Positions 45,387 through 55,200 of a stretch of DNA of 64,000 bases are shown one piece after another. Source of the stretch: Saprospiraceae bacterium (GTDB taxonomy: Bacteria > Bacteroidota > Bacteroidia > Chitinophagales > Saprospiraceae). The notes beneath the pieces are model-generated. The model saw only the letters and a program-made list of their open reading frames with translations, was not told the DNA's origin and made no database searches. The stretch's first letter is position 1. The number at the start of each line of letters is the position of its first letter. The stretch is taken from the NCBI GenBank assembly GCA_028285545.1, contig JANQPA010000018.1, positions 124,001-188,000 on the forward strand, written 5' to 3'. A program made the translations under genes and the position numbers.

Positions 45387-46820
45387 ATGGTAAAAGATCA
45401 TGCTACAGTCTGGGATAACTGTCTGCAAACTATTCGCCGAAACGTGCCGCAGCAGAGCTATAAGACCTGGTTTGAGCCCATCAGAGCGGTTCGTCTGGAG
45501 AATAATGCCCTTACCATACAGGTTCCCAATAAATTCTTTTATGAATGGTTAGAAGAGCATTATGTTTCTTTATTAAAAACAACCATCCGAAAGGAATTAG
45601 GGGATAGAGGCCGCCTTGAGTATCAAATTCTGATGGCAACTGGTTTGGAGCGAAACCATCGGAATGGTCGCAATGGAAATGGTAAGCATAGGGAGGATGA
45701 AGATATCAGCTTTCCTGGAGCAGTCGATACGAGTACTATAAAAAATCCGTTCGTAATACCTGGGATTAAAAAACTCAAAGTTGACCCGCAGCTTAATTCA
45801 GACTACACATTTGGAAACTACATTGAGGGGGATTGTAACCGCCTGGCTCGTTCAGCTGGAATGGCGATTGCCCGGAAGCCAGGAAAAACTTCCTTCAATC
45901 CACTGGTTATTTTTGGAGATGTTGGTTTGGGTAAAACTCATCTTGCCCAAGCAATAGGGCATCAAGTACTGGAGTCATTTCCAGGAAAGACGGTACTATA
46001 TGTTTCTTCTGAAAAATTTACTAATCAAATTATTCATTCTATAAGGAACAATGCGGTCAATGATTTTGTCAATTTTTATCAATTAATTGATGTACTTATA
46101 GTTGACGACATTCAGTTTTTGGCAAACAAGCAAAAAACCCAAGAGATTTTCTTCCATATTTTTAATCAATTGCATCAAAACGGGAAGCAAATTGTGCTAA
46201 CCTCTGATCGTCCTCCCAAAGATCTTGACGGCATGGAAGAACGTTTAATCTCTAGATTTAAGTGGGGGCTCTCTGCCGATTTGCAGTCTCCTGATTTAGA
46301 GACTAGAATGGCAATTATGGCCCATAAGATGATAATGGAAGGAGTAAATCTTCCTCAGGATGTGGTAGAATTCATCTGCTATAACATAAAAAGTAATATT
46401 CGTGAACTAGAAGGTGTTCTTGTAAGTTTGATTGCTCAATCCTCATTAAACCGACGTGAAATAGATATTGATCTGGCCAAAGAGGTCGTTAAGAATTTTG
46501 TTGTAGAGATCAATAAAGAAATAACCGTTGAATTCATTCAAAAATTAGTGGCTGATCATTTTGATGTGGCTGTTGAAAACCTTCAAGGAAAAACCAGAAA
46601 ACGTTCCATTGTAATTGCCAGGCAATTATCAATGTATTTGGCAAAAAATCTTACCGATAAATCCCTAAAGGCAATTGGTGAAACTTTCGGGGGCCGGGAT
46701 CACTCAACGGTGATCTATTCCTGCCGAACAGTTCAGGATTTGATGGAGACAGATATTGTATTTAAGGATACCGTAAATGATTTGGAGAAAAAGATAAAAT
46801 TGAGTCTTAATGAAAAATAA
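45387..46820 (+). CDS. dnaA: Chromosomal replication initiator protein DnaA
   Basis: 477 residues, full length with all four domains. Domain I (about 1-75, WDNCLQTIRRNVPQQSYKTWF) is followed by a short Asn/Gly-rich domain II linker, the AAA+ domain III with Walker A GDVGLGKTH (about 173-181), Walker B VLIVDDIQFLANK, and EERLISRFKWGL (arginine finger), and the domain IV DNA-binding signature GGRDHSTVIYSCRTV near 437-451. It unwinds the origin and loads the replisome. A strong 17-bp-stem hairpin ends the gene. Confidence 0.98.
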   Translation: MVKDHATVWDNCLQTIRRNVPQQSYKTWFEPIRAVRLENNALTIQVPNKFFYEWLEEHYVSLLKTTIRKELGDRGRLEYQILMATGLERNHRNGRNGNGKHREDEDISFPGAVDTSTIKNPFVIPGIKKLKVDPQLNSDYTFGNYIEGDCNRLARSAGMAIARKPGKTSFNPLVIFGDVGLGKTHLAQAIGHQVLESFPGKTVLYVSSEKFTNQIIHSIRNNAVNDFVNFYQLIDVLIVDDIQFLANKQKTQEIFFHIFNQLHQNGKQIVLTSDRPPKDLDGMEERLISRFKWGLSADLQSPDLETRMAIMAHKMIMEGVNLPQDVVEFICYNIKSNIRELEGVLVSLIAQSSLNRREIDIDLAKEVVKNFVVEINKEITVEFIQKLVADHFDVAVENLQGKTRKRSIVIARQLSMYLAKNLTDKSLKAIGETFGGRDHSTVIYSCRTVQDLMETDIVFKDTVNDLEKKIKLSLNEK

Positions 46821-46846
46821 GTGGTAAAGCACTTATTTTTCATTAA
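46807..46846 (+). terminator. Terminator of dnaA with stop codon inside the stem
   Basis: Perfect 17-bp stem (46807-46823 with 46830-46846) and 6-nt loop; the dnaA TAA (46818-46820) is in the left arm. The left arm has an A-run and the right arm a T-run (46836-46840), so it resembles an intrinsic terminator usable in both directions. Confidence 0.7.
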
Positions 46847-46919
46847 AAAATTCTTCCCTACTCTTGCATAGTACAAAATAGAATTTTACCTTTGCAATCG
46901 CTTCGCAAAAGAGCGAGTT

Positions 46920-46997
46920 CGGGGTGTGGCGCAGTCCGGTTAGCGCACCTGCTTTGGGAGCAGGGGGCCGCAGGTTCGAATCCTGCCACCCCGACCA
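46920..46997 (+). tRNA. tRNA-Pro (anticodon TGG)
   Basis: Complete cloverleaf: acceptor stem CGGGGTG pairs with CACCCCG, discriminator A, and encoded CCA (46995-46997). The anticodon arm CCTGC-TTTGGGA-GCAGG gives anticodon TGG, reading CCN/CCA proline codons. The T-arm has GGTTCGAATCC. Confidence 0.97.
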
Positions 46998-47033
46998 TTA
47001 TTTGGTCTTTATTTTTTATAAATTTAGCCATTC

Positions 47034-47122
47034 GGTGACGTGGGTGAGTGGCTGAAACCACCGGTTTGCTAAACCGGCATACTCTGAAAGGGGTATCGCG
47101 AGTTCGAATCTCGCCGTCACCG
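47034..47122 (+). tRNA. tRNA-Ser (anticodon GCT)
   Basis: Acceptor GGTGACG pairs with CGTCACC, discriminator G; CCA is not encoded. The anticodon arm CCGGT-TTGCTAA-ACCGG gives GCT. A long variable arm (class II) precedes the T-arm AGTTCGAATCT, as expected for serine. It lies 36 bp after tRNA-Pro and is probably co-transcribed. Confidence 0.97.
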
Positions 47123-47134
47123 CTCATCAATTAT

Positions 47135-47171
47135 AAAACCACTAGCATTTGTTTGTTAGTGGTTTTCCTTT
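47135..47171 (+). terminator. Intrinsic terminator after the tRNA pair
   Basis: 10-bp perfect stem (AAAACCACTA at 47135-47144 with TAGTGGTTTT at 47157-47166), 12-nt loop, followed by CCTTTTT. It is well placed to end a tRNA-Pro/tRNA-Ser transcript. Confidence 0.75.
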
Positions 47172-47184
47172 TTATAGTTAGATC

Positions 47185-47199
47185 TATATATATATATAT
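47185..47199. repeat. (TA)7 dinucleotide tract
   Basis: Seven TA units flanked by GATC-containing sequence on both sides, in the gap between the tRNA terminator and the RHS gene 3' end. Confidence 0.9.
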
Positions 47200-47312
47200 T
47201 GATCTCTAAGTTTCAACAGATTTTAGGCAATCCAGATTGAAAATATTTTATTCATTGATCTTACCATTTTGACAGGAAGACCAATGAATAAAACATTTAA
47301 TGCCTCTAGCAA

Positions 47313-50300
47313 TTAAAGTTTTGTAAATATACCTGTAACATATCCACTCTTACTTTGTAATTTCAATAGATATATACCTGGAGGCATATCTAATAGGTCT
47401 ACAGTTAAGGTTTTTGTTGCATTTCCATTAACTCTAAATTGTTGATTTTGCACATTCCTCCCTTGCATATCATATATTCCTAAAAATACTTCAGAGTGTT
47501 CCGTTTGGAACTGGATATGAATCTGATCTCTTGCCGGAACAGGAAAGATAGAAAAAAGAACAACTTCTTCTGGGTAATTTGTAACACTTGTAAGCAATTG
47601 GAGATTTATGTTTGCTCCAACCTCACATCCAATTGAATCTCGAACAATTACCCGATAATTTCCTGCAGATAAGCCCTCTGCAGATCCGGTGTAAAGGTTT
47701 GGGTCATGAAACCATTCATAAAATACAGGCCCTTTATTACCCTCTACTTTTAATATTATCAAACCATTACTTCCATTCCCATTTGGATTGACTATAGAGT
47801 CCACGCTTACAATCATACAAGAAGGTTCCCCGAAAGCTTTTTGTTGTTCCAAATATCCAACGCTATCACGAGCTAAAGAAAAGAACCGATAAGTACTCTC
47901 AGGGTCGCCATTAAATGTGTAAGAATTGGTAGTAGGGGAAAAAAGTTCTTCTATTGGTTCAAACGAACTACCATTTTTAGAGATAAATATAATGTAATCA
48001 GCCAATCCAGAACCTATATCACTTCCTTTCCATGTCAAATTATACTCTCCCTCCCCAAGAGTATCAATTCCTACTAAAGTACTCTCTGGTTGATTACTAT
48101 CAATTGTATTGATAGTAATATTAGTCGCTATTAGAGGATTATCGTCAAAAATAATAGATGCTTGAGCTTCAATAATTTCCCCAGTATTTGAATTCCCTCT
48201 TGGTTTAATAGTAAAGTTAACAAATCCTTCTCCTACTCTAGATAGGCTATCATTGACTGGTAAAAATCCAGCCGTTGCAGGTAGTGTTGTACTCAAACCA
48301 GTAGCAGGATCAATACTTTCAAATACCCAAAAAGCCTGGTTTAGATCTGGATCAATTCCAGCTATTACATTTAGGAATATTCCTAAAGAATCTCTTAAAT
48401 CAATTTGAGTATCATAATAACTAAGGTTTTTAGGAACTTTAAAATAAAAATTACTAAAACCAAAATCACCCAGCCTAAAGCTTGTTCGATCAGCTATTTC
48501 ATCAAAAACATGAGTTATAACCACCTTTTGTGCTGCTGCTGTAGCAAAATCTGGATCATTCTCAAACAAAATGGTGTAAGGCAAAGTTGCTGTCTGTTTT
48601 ACCCATTTATCTCTACCAACTCCTTCTGGTCCAATAATTTCATTAGGATCAAAAGAACGGATAATTGGGATACAAATTATTCGCGGATCCTTAGGTACTT
48701 CTCCGGGTGGAAGGTCATCAGGAATTTCTTCTTCATTCTCGTAATCCTCTTGTGCACCAGAATTATCTTTAGGTAATTCATCACAATTCTCTCCTCCAAA
48801 TTCAAATTCAATTGCATCTATACTAATACCATTTATTTCTGTAAGTTTTTCGATTAAATCAGATGCATTCTTTAAGTTTTTAGTCTGGCTTTCTAGTTTT
48901 TCTATTTCCGCCCTTAATGAACTAACTTTTTTTGCAAATCGTCGGATATGAATTCCTATTCCTGGGCTAAAGAACTCATGCATCTTTTCAATTTGTTCTT
49001 CAAGGGATTTAATTCCCTTTTTTATATGCTTAATTTTAATTTTATCATATAATTTTTTCCCTCCCCCAATTATATCTAACCAGGTAAACTTATATTTATA
49101 ACAAGATAAATTAGTTCCAAAATTATTTATATTCCCACTTGTCTGAGAAATTAATTCCAAAAGCAAGCCAAATGCAGAATTCCAAATGAATTTTCCTGAT
49201 GGATCTAGATAGTTAACAGGTGAGTTTTCCACATAAATGTATTGATTAAGTGAAACTGGTCTTCCTATCGCACCATAAAAATCATCTTTGATTAAAAATC
49301 TTCCAGTTTCTGGCTCATACCATCTTGTACGAATGTAGTACATGTTTGTCATGCTTTCTAATTCTCTTCCAGTAAACTGATAAGGGTTATATATTTCCTC
49401 TTTAGCTTTCTTACATTTACCATAAATATCATATTCATAAGAATTTACCAGGTCTTGATTACCATTGCTCAAACCTGTAATACTCCTGAGTGCATCTTTA
49501 TGATAATAGAACGATTCCCCATTTTGACGCATGCTGATCCAACTATCTAAAATCAACCCAGCAGTGAAATGTACAAGAATTTCATTATCCTTATCTAGCT
49601 CCATTAACACATTATCTCCATCCAAAAAAAAACGGGTAACTTCTTCATTGTGGTTTCTGCTTATCCGATTTCCAAAAGGGTCATAACTATAATTGATTTT
49701 TTCCCCTCCGGGTAATTCAACCATAATTAATTTATTATCTCCATCATAATGATAAAGAGTATTTCCTAGGGAATCCATTTTTCTAATACAGTTTCCATTG
49801 TCATCGAAATCAAATGAAATGCCTCTTGAACTTTTTATTTGGTTTGCAGCATCATATTGGTATTGGTTTGTTTCTCCATTTTTGGTTAGCATTAATCGAT
49901 TCCCAGCTTTATCAAAAGAATAAGTCTCTTGGGAACCATCAGTATAAGTAACTTCAGTAAGCCGATTTTCTTCATCATAGGAATAACTAGCTGTACCACC
50001 ACTATGATCTTTCATGGAAATACGCAGACCATTTGCATCATATTCATATTCATAACTGGATAAGATACCGTTGTCCATTTTTCTGTTAAATATTGCCTTT
50101 AGGCGGTTGGCTTCATCATAAATATATCTAGTATAGGTACCATTGTGGTTTTGTTTTCTTATTACTCTTCCAGCCATATCATATTCAAATGTCGTTTGTT
50201 CTCCAAAGGGATTCTTAATCGCTACTAATCTATAATTTGGATCATATAAATATTCTGTGACACCTCCTTTCGGGTCTATCATCCTAGTTCGATTACCCAT

Positions 50301-52262
50301 TCTGTCATATTCATATCTCACCTCTAACCCCCAATTCTCAATCTTTTTTTGTATCAAACGATTTAAAGGATCATAGATGAAAGAATAAGTTATATCCTTA
50401 TTGTTGCAAAGGATAATATTACCATTTGCATCATAGGCAAAATTTTCAATATTGCCGTCATATTCCCTCCTAATAAGTCTATTTTGGCTATCAAATTCAT
50501 ACTTTGTTTCATGAAAATTTGCGTCGATCTTTCTAACCACATTACCATTGTTGTCATATTCGTAAAACGTTTTTTGCCCTATAGCATCTTCTTCGCTAAC
50601 CAATCTGCTACGAGTATCATATTTAAAAAAAGAAGTATTTCCCTCTGCATTAGTAAGGTGGGTCAAATTGTCTAAAGCATCATACTGATAGCTCGTTTCC
50701 CCAATAGGAGTTACTACTCTCTCAAGGCGGTTATGAGCATCATAATCATAATTTTTGATATTTCCTTTTGCATCGATTTCTTGCTTAAGATTGGAAGCTG
50801 GATCATAATTATATTGAATTACATCACCTAATGAATTTGTTAATTTTACTACCCGATTTAATTTATCATACTCCATATTTACAGATAACCCGTTTGCATC
50901 TGTAAGGGTAATAAGATTACCAACTTCATCATAATCATATTCTTCATTTCCCACAGGATAATTGATATCTATTACTTCATTTTTGTCATTATAACTAATA
51001 TTAGTTACATTGCCTTCCCCATCCGTTATCCTTGTAAGGTTTCCATTCTTGTCATGTTCAAAGTTCATTTCAATGCCAAGAGGTTGCTTCATCGATTGCA
51101 AGTTTCCATTCTTGTCATATTCAAAAAGCGTTTGGTTTCCATTCTTATCAATAAAACTGCTTATTCGGTTGAAAGGACCAAAGGTCATTTCCTGTTTATT
51201 AGAAAGTGCATCTTGGGTTATAACAGCATTTCCAAATACATCGTACGTAAATAGACTAACATTTCCATTAGCATCAATTAGTTCACTTAGATTATTGTCA
51301 CTATCATAGGTAAACGACATATCATATTCACAGCAACTACCCGTTTTCTGTATTAACTTTCCTTCCTCATTATAAACATAAGTTGTTGTTTGATCTCCAA
51401 ACGCATTTTTTTCAATTACCGTGGTTCGAAACTGTTCGGGGTTATAGAAAAATGCCGCGCTGCTCAAGCAAGTTTCGAGGGCAGCTACCCTTTTTTTTTC
51501 ATCATAATTAATTACCACTTGGTTCCCAAGTTCATCATAAAAAGCACTCATTTTTCCATCTACGCCATATTCATAAGTCTTACAATCACCCATTGGATTG
51601 GTTACACAAGTTAGAAGTCTTTCTGAATTGTAATTGAAATCCCAATTCCTTCCTCCTGGAAAGTTATTATCCATGATTCTTATTAGAAGGCCATCTGAAT
51701 AACTCAATCCAACTATTCTACCAGAATTATCTGTAATAAAATGTAGTAAAGAATCACTATAAGAAAGTCGAAGAAGAATACCATTTGGAGTTTCTATCTC
51801 TGTCACAAAATGATGAATCGAATCAAGAAATCTATAAACCACACCAAACTTCGTTTCTAAATTGAAATAACCATCTACATTCTTGAACAATCTATCATGT
51901 ATCCCTGGAGGTTCCTTATATTGAGTATTAATAAGGGGGAATGAATCTCTTCTACCATTTGCTCTTTCGATAACCATGCCTTGTTCATAAGGTTCACATC
52001 GAATAGAATAACTATGACGCCAACCTTTCCCATAACCAATGTCAATTGTATCCAATAAACTATTAAAATGAAAGGAAAAATCAATAGATAAATCTGGATT
52101 GGGAATCACAAAATCTGAACGTTCAATATAAAGGTTTCCATTATATGTATTCACTTGAATATCGTAAGGACCAATAAAATTTACATGTGGGATATTTTGT
52201 CCAATTAAATTTTGTAAACAAAAAATTAAAATAGCCCAAATAAGAGCATACTTATTTCTCAT
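47313..52262 (-). CDS. Secreted RHS/YD-repeat protein with T9SS sorting tail
   Basis: 1649 residues with a signal peptide (1-22, ends NLIGQ). A DUF6531-like start (FIGPYDIQVNTYNGNLYIERSDF) is followed by some two dozen YD repeats (about 190-930; YDxxGNxxxxxDxxG). The RHS core domain follows at about 960-1045 (YNPYQFTGRELESMTNMYYI, RTRWYEPETGRFL, YVENSPVNYLDPSGK). Instead of a toxin, it continues with a helical coiled-coil stretch (about 1050-1150), a domain of the FDPNEIIGPEGVG type (about 1195-1365), Fn3/PKD-like parts, and a type A T9SS domain (about 1560-1649, IFPVPARDQIHIQF to PPGIYLLKLQS). The RHS cage and T9SS tail together predict a large surface or released protein. It starts 32 bp after the CARDB protein stop. 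Function unknown. Confidence 0.9.
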   Translation of the reverse strand: MRNKYALIWAILIFCLQNLIGQNIPHVNFIGPYDIQVNTYNGNLYIERSDFVIPNPDLSIDFSFHFNSLLDTIDIGYGKGWRHSYSIRCEPYEQGMVIERANGRRDSFPLINTQYKEPPGIHDRLFKNVDGYFNLETKFGVVYRFLDSIHHFVTEIETPNGILLRLSYSDSLLHFITDNSGRIVGLSYSDGLLIRIMDNNFPGGRNWDFNYNSERLLTCVTNPMGDCKTYEYGVDGKMSAFYDELGNQVVINYDEKKRVAALETCLSSAAFFYNPEQFRTTVIEKNAFGDQTTTYVYNEEGKLIQKTGSCCEYDMSFTYDSDNNLSELIDANGNVSLFTYDVFGNAVITQDALSNKQEMTFGPFNRISSFIDKNGNQTLFEYDKNGNLQSMKQPLGIEMNFEHDKNGNLTRITDGEGNVTNISYNDKNEVIDINYPVGNEEYDYDEVGNLITLTDANGLSVNMEYDKLNRVVKLTNSLGDVIQYNYDPASNLKQEIDAKGNIKNYDYDAHNRLERVVTPIGETSYQYDALDNLTHLTNAEGNTSFFKYDTRSRLVSEEDAIGQKTFYEYDNNGNVVRKIDANFHETKYEFDSQNRLIRREYDGNIENFAYDANGNIILCNNKDITYSFIYDPLNRLIQKKIENWGLEVRYEYDRMGNRTRMIDPKGGVTEYLYDPNYRLVAIKNPFGEQTTFEYDMAGRVIRKQNHNGTYTRYIYDEANRLKAIFNRKMDNGILSSYEYEYDANGLRISMKDHSGGTASYSYDEENRLTEVTYTDGSQETYSFDKAGNRLMLTKNGETNQYQYDAANQIKSSRGISFDFDDNGNCIRKMDSLGNTLYHYDGDNKLIMVELPGGEKINYSYDPFGNRISRNHNEEVTRFFLDGDNVLMELDKDNEILVHFTAGLILDSWISMRQNGESFYYHKDALRSITGLSNGNQDLVNSYEYDIYGKCKKAKEEIYNPYQFTGRELESMTNMYYIRTRWYEPETGRFLIKDDFYGAIGRPVSLNQYIYVENSPVNYLDPSGKFIWNSAFGLLLELISQTSGNINNFGTNLSCYKYKFTWLDIIGGGKKLYDKIKIKHIKKGIKSLEEQIEKMHEFFSPGIGIHIRRFAKKVSSLRAEIEKLESQTKNLKNASDLIEKLTEINGISIDAIEFEFGGENCDELPKDNSGAQEDYENEEEIPDDLPPGEVPKDPRIICIPIIRSFDPNEIIGPEGVGRDKWVKQTATLPYTILFENDPDFATAAAQKVVITHVFDEIADRTSFRLGDFGFSNFYFKVPKNLSYYDTQIDLRDSLGIFLNVIAGIDPDLNQAFWVFESIDPATGLSTTLPATAGFLPVNDSLSRVGEGFVNFTIKPRGNSNTGEIIEAQASIIFDDNPLIATNITINTIDSNQPESTLVGIDTLGEGEYNLTWKGSDIGSGLADYIIFISKNGSSFEPIEELFSPTTNSYTFNGDPESTYRFFSLARDSVGYLEQQKAFGEPSCMIVSVDSIVNPNGNGSNGLIILKVEGNKGPVFYEWFHDPNLYTGSAEGLSAGNYRVIVRDSIGCEVGANINLQLLTSVTNYPEEVVLFSIFPVPARDQIHIQFQTEHSEVFLGIYDMQGRNVQNQQFRVNGNATKTLTVDLLDMPPGIYLLKLQSKSGYVTGIFTKL

Positions 52263-52294
52263 AACTTTGGATCTGATTAAGATGATTTAATAAG

Positions 52295-55200
52295 TTAAAA
52301 AAGCCTAAATCTTAATTCATTAATAGCAAGGGTATAAACAGTCACTTGTGCGACTCCTCCCGGACGAAGAATATCTAAAGGTCCATCCTCTTCTAGGAAT
52401 TTCAGGTTAATTTCCAATTCGTTATCTTCAAAATTATTAGGCCTATTACTGAGAGGAGCTCCACCCAAACTGGAAAGCAAGATTTGAGGAGCATTTACAT
52501 TGATATTACCATTGTTAACATATCGGAAAGTTATGGTTACCATTTGATTTGGTCTTGCTGTAGCAGGAAATATTCGTTCTAACTCTAACGGACTCCCAGC
52601 GTTTTGATCATCTAAAGCGGTAAATGAAGAAACTGTTGTTCTGCCAAAGTCACAAGCAACCGATAAGCCTGGTTTAGGGGCTGTCCCATTCTCTATTAAA
52701 AAGCCATTTTCTAAAATTGACTCATCTGAACCATCACTACTTATTGCCAAAACATCATAAAACCCAAAGGGTAGATCTCTTAAATCAAAGGTTGCAAATA
52801 CTTTTACAGAATTTACAACCTGAATTTTAGCTGCAAATATTTCAATTTCCCCCCTTTTCAACAAAATTTTCATTCCTTCAGAAAAGCGGGTACCTATTAT
52901 TTCTGTAGTAACTTCACCTGTATTCCCTCCTCTATTAGTATTGATTGTATTTATCTCAAAAGGAACAATTTCAGCTAGTAAGTTTACTGGCTGAGAAAAT
53001 TGCCCAGATAAACTATATGACATAATATAGTAAGTGCCTTCCTTAATTTCTGATAGAATAATGGATTGATCTTCCTCAAATGGTGTATCAAATGAATAAT
53101 CAAATATTGTCCTATTAGGAATTTGATCATAACTTACATACAATTCATTGACTGCTTCCTGATCCCTACTTGTAAGAGATAATAAAATAGTTTCACCAAC
53201 TAAGGATTCATCTACTTCCAATTTAAAAAATTTAGGTTTTTGTAGAGGCAACATAAAATCTTCAGGTGTATCCAGAAATAATTTTGGGATATTAATAGTC
53301 AATGAAGTAATACTAAACCCTTCATTATTCAGATCGTTATTCTCACGGATATTATCTAAAACATCGGTTCTAACAATGATATAATATTTACCATCAACAA
53401 TATCTGTCAAACATATTTCTGTACTGTAATGTGCAGATTGCCCTGTTCCAAGATCAGCATTACCTCGCCAACGCCCCACTTCAATATCTTCAATACTCCA
53501 AGAAGTATCATTAGATATATATAAAGTTTGTTCTAGGTATCCAGCTATTGGATTAAGGCCGATATTTTCAAGTTCCCATTTAACCTCTATAGTATCATTT
53601 ATATATGCCATAGGAACGGTGTTGATTTTGCGAACAACTAAATCACCTGGAGGAGGGCTAACAACTGAAAGGTATTTTGAAACTGAATTGTTTTCTTCAT
53701 TATGCTCAGATAAGTTATCCTGTATATCTGTGCCTAAAACAATAAGATAATTCCCTTCTGCACTAACAGGAATGAACCCACTCATTTGCTTTTGATATCC
53801 TTCACCAGGAATCAATTGAGTGCCATTTACTTGATTAGAAATTGTTTGATCAGTGGGATCTAATCGTTCATCAATAGATAGAACAAATTTATCCAGCCAT
53901 TTTGGGTATGCAATACCTTCTCCTTTATTAGTAACAGTGTAGGTAAGCCTAAATGGTTGTCCTGCAATAGCTGTTTCAGGAGCTTCCTCTATGCTTACTT
54001 TTAGATCAGATTTTGGTTGTGACATTAAAACAATTGGTCTACTGCTTCCTTTAGAACTAATCACAACAGCATTGTTTGAAAGGTTATTATCTAGAGTAAG
54101 GAATTCAGCATCTGTTATCAAAATGAGGAAATAGCTACCTTCTCCTAGATCATTTGGTAAAGTAAAACTTTCAAATCTAGTATATGCTTGTCCTACCCTT
54201 AATGCGCCTGAGTGCTCCCAGCTTTTAATTAAAATATCCTCTGTTGGTTCGAAGGTAGGATTTTTCGAAAGGTATAACTGATCCGACCATCGATTGGCCA
54301 ATGTAGTGATATTTCCAGTATTTCGAGTTCCCCAAGACAATCGTGTAGGTCTTCCTGTTTCAATAACTTCTGGCGAAATTATATTTTCTAATTTAAGATC
54401 GATATAGGATTCGGAAGGAAGACTTTGAATTGTTATTAATTCTCCAAAATTCCTATTATTAGTTTCATTAATTTCAAAGATTTTGTTATTTGCATCAGTA
54501 ATTAAATGTAAATAATAATCCCCTTCTTCAATGTTTCGAGGAAGGTTAACTAACACTGTTTCTTCATATTCTTCATTCGCTCCTAGAACCTGTGCTTGAT
54601 TTTGGATTTTTAATAACTGGCTGGAACTAAGTGAAAAAGTAGGATCTAACGATAAATATATATAGTCTTTCCAATTTTCCTTAGTTGAGGTCTCTCCTAT
54701 ATTTTTTACGATATAGGATATTTTCATTTTTTCTCCTACGACATAATTATTCGTTGATGAAAAAATAGTGTCAGTATATAGATCCGGCTTTAATGGTGCT
54801 TGAATTGTTATTTGAGCTTCTGACATTCTTAAATTGTCTTCAACCTGTCCTGCTTCATAGATTAGGTTGCCACGATTTGTCTCAATAAATAGATTATATG
54901 TCCCTGGGAAGATAGAAGGAGGGATGTCAATTAGTTTTGAAAGTTTGGTAGATTGGCCGGCTTGTAACGTCAAACTAGTCCTAAAGGTATTTTTTAAATT
55001 TATACCTTGGATTCGGATATCGTTAATAATTCTCCTGTTAATTAAATTTCCTGGTCCTAAATTAAGTACATTCCAATCAACCCTTAGTGCCTCCCCAGCA
55101 ATTAAAGTATCTTTATCAAGAGTGATATTTGCTAAAGTTAAATTTGGTGTTAGGATAGATATTGAATCCGAATTTTCATTCTCAAAATCAAAGAACTTAC

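Noticed and set aside
46858..47130. 90-codon minus-strand ORF with protein-like text (GVAGFEPAAPCSQSR type)
   Set aside because: It is the antisense reading of the tRNA-Pro and tRNA-Ser genes, a well-known false protein in databases.
52262..52297. Possible frameshift joining the CARDB and RHS genes
   Set aside because: Stops occur in other frames around the junction as well, and the RHS gene has its own ATG and a signal peptide, so two separate proteins are more likely.
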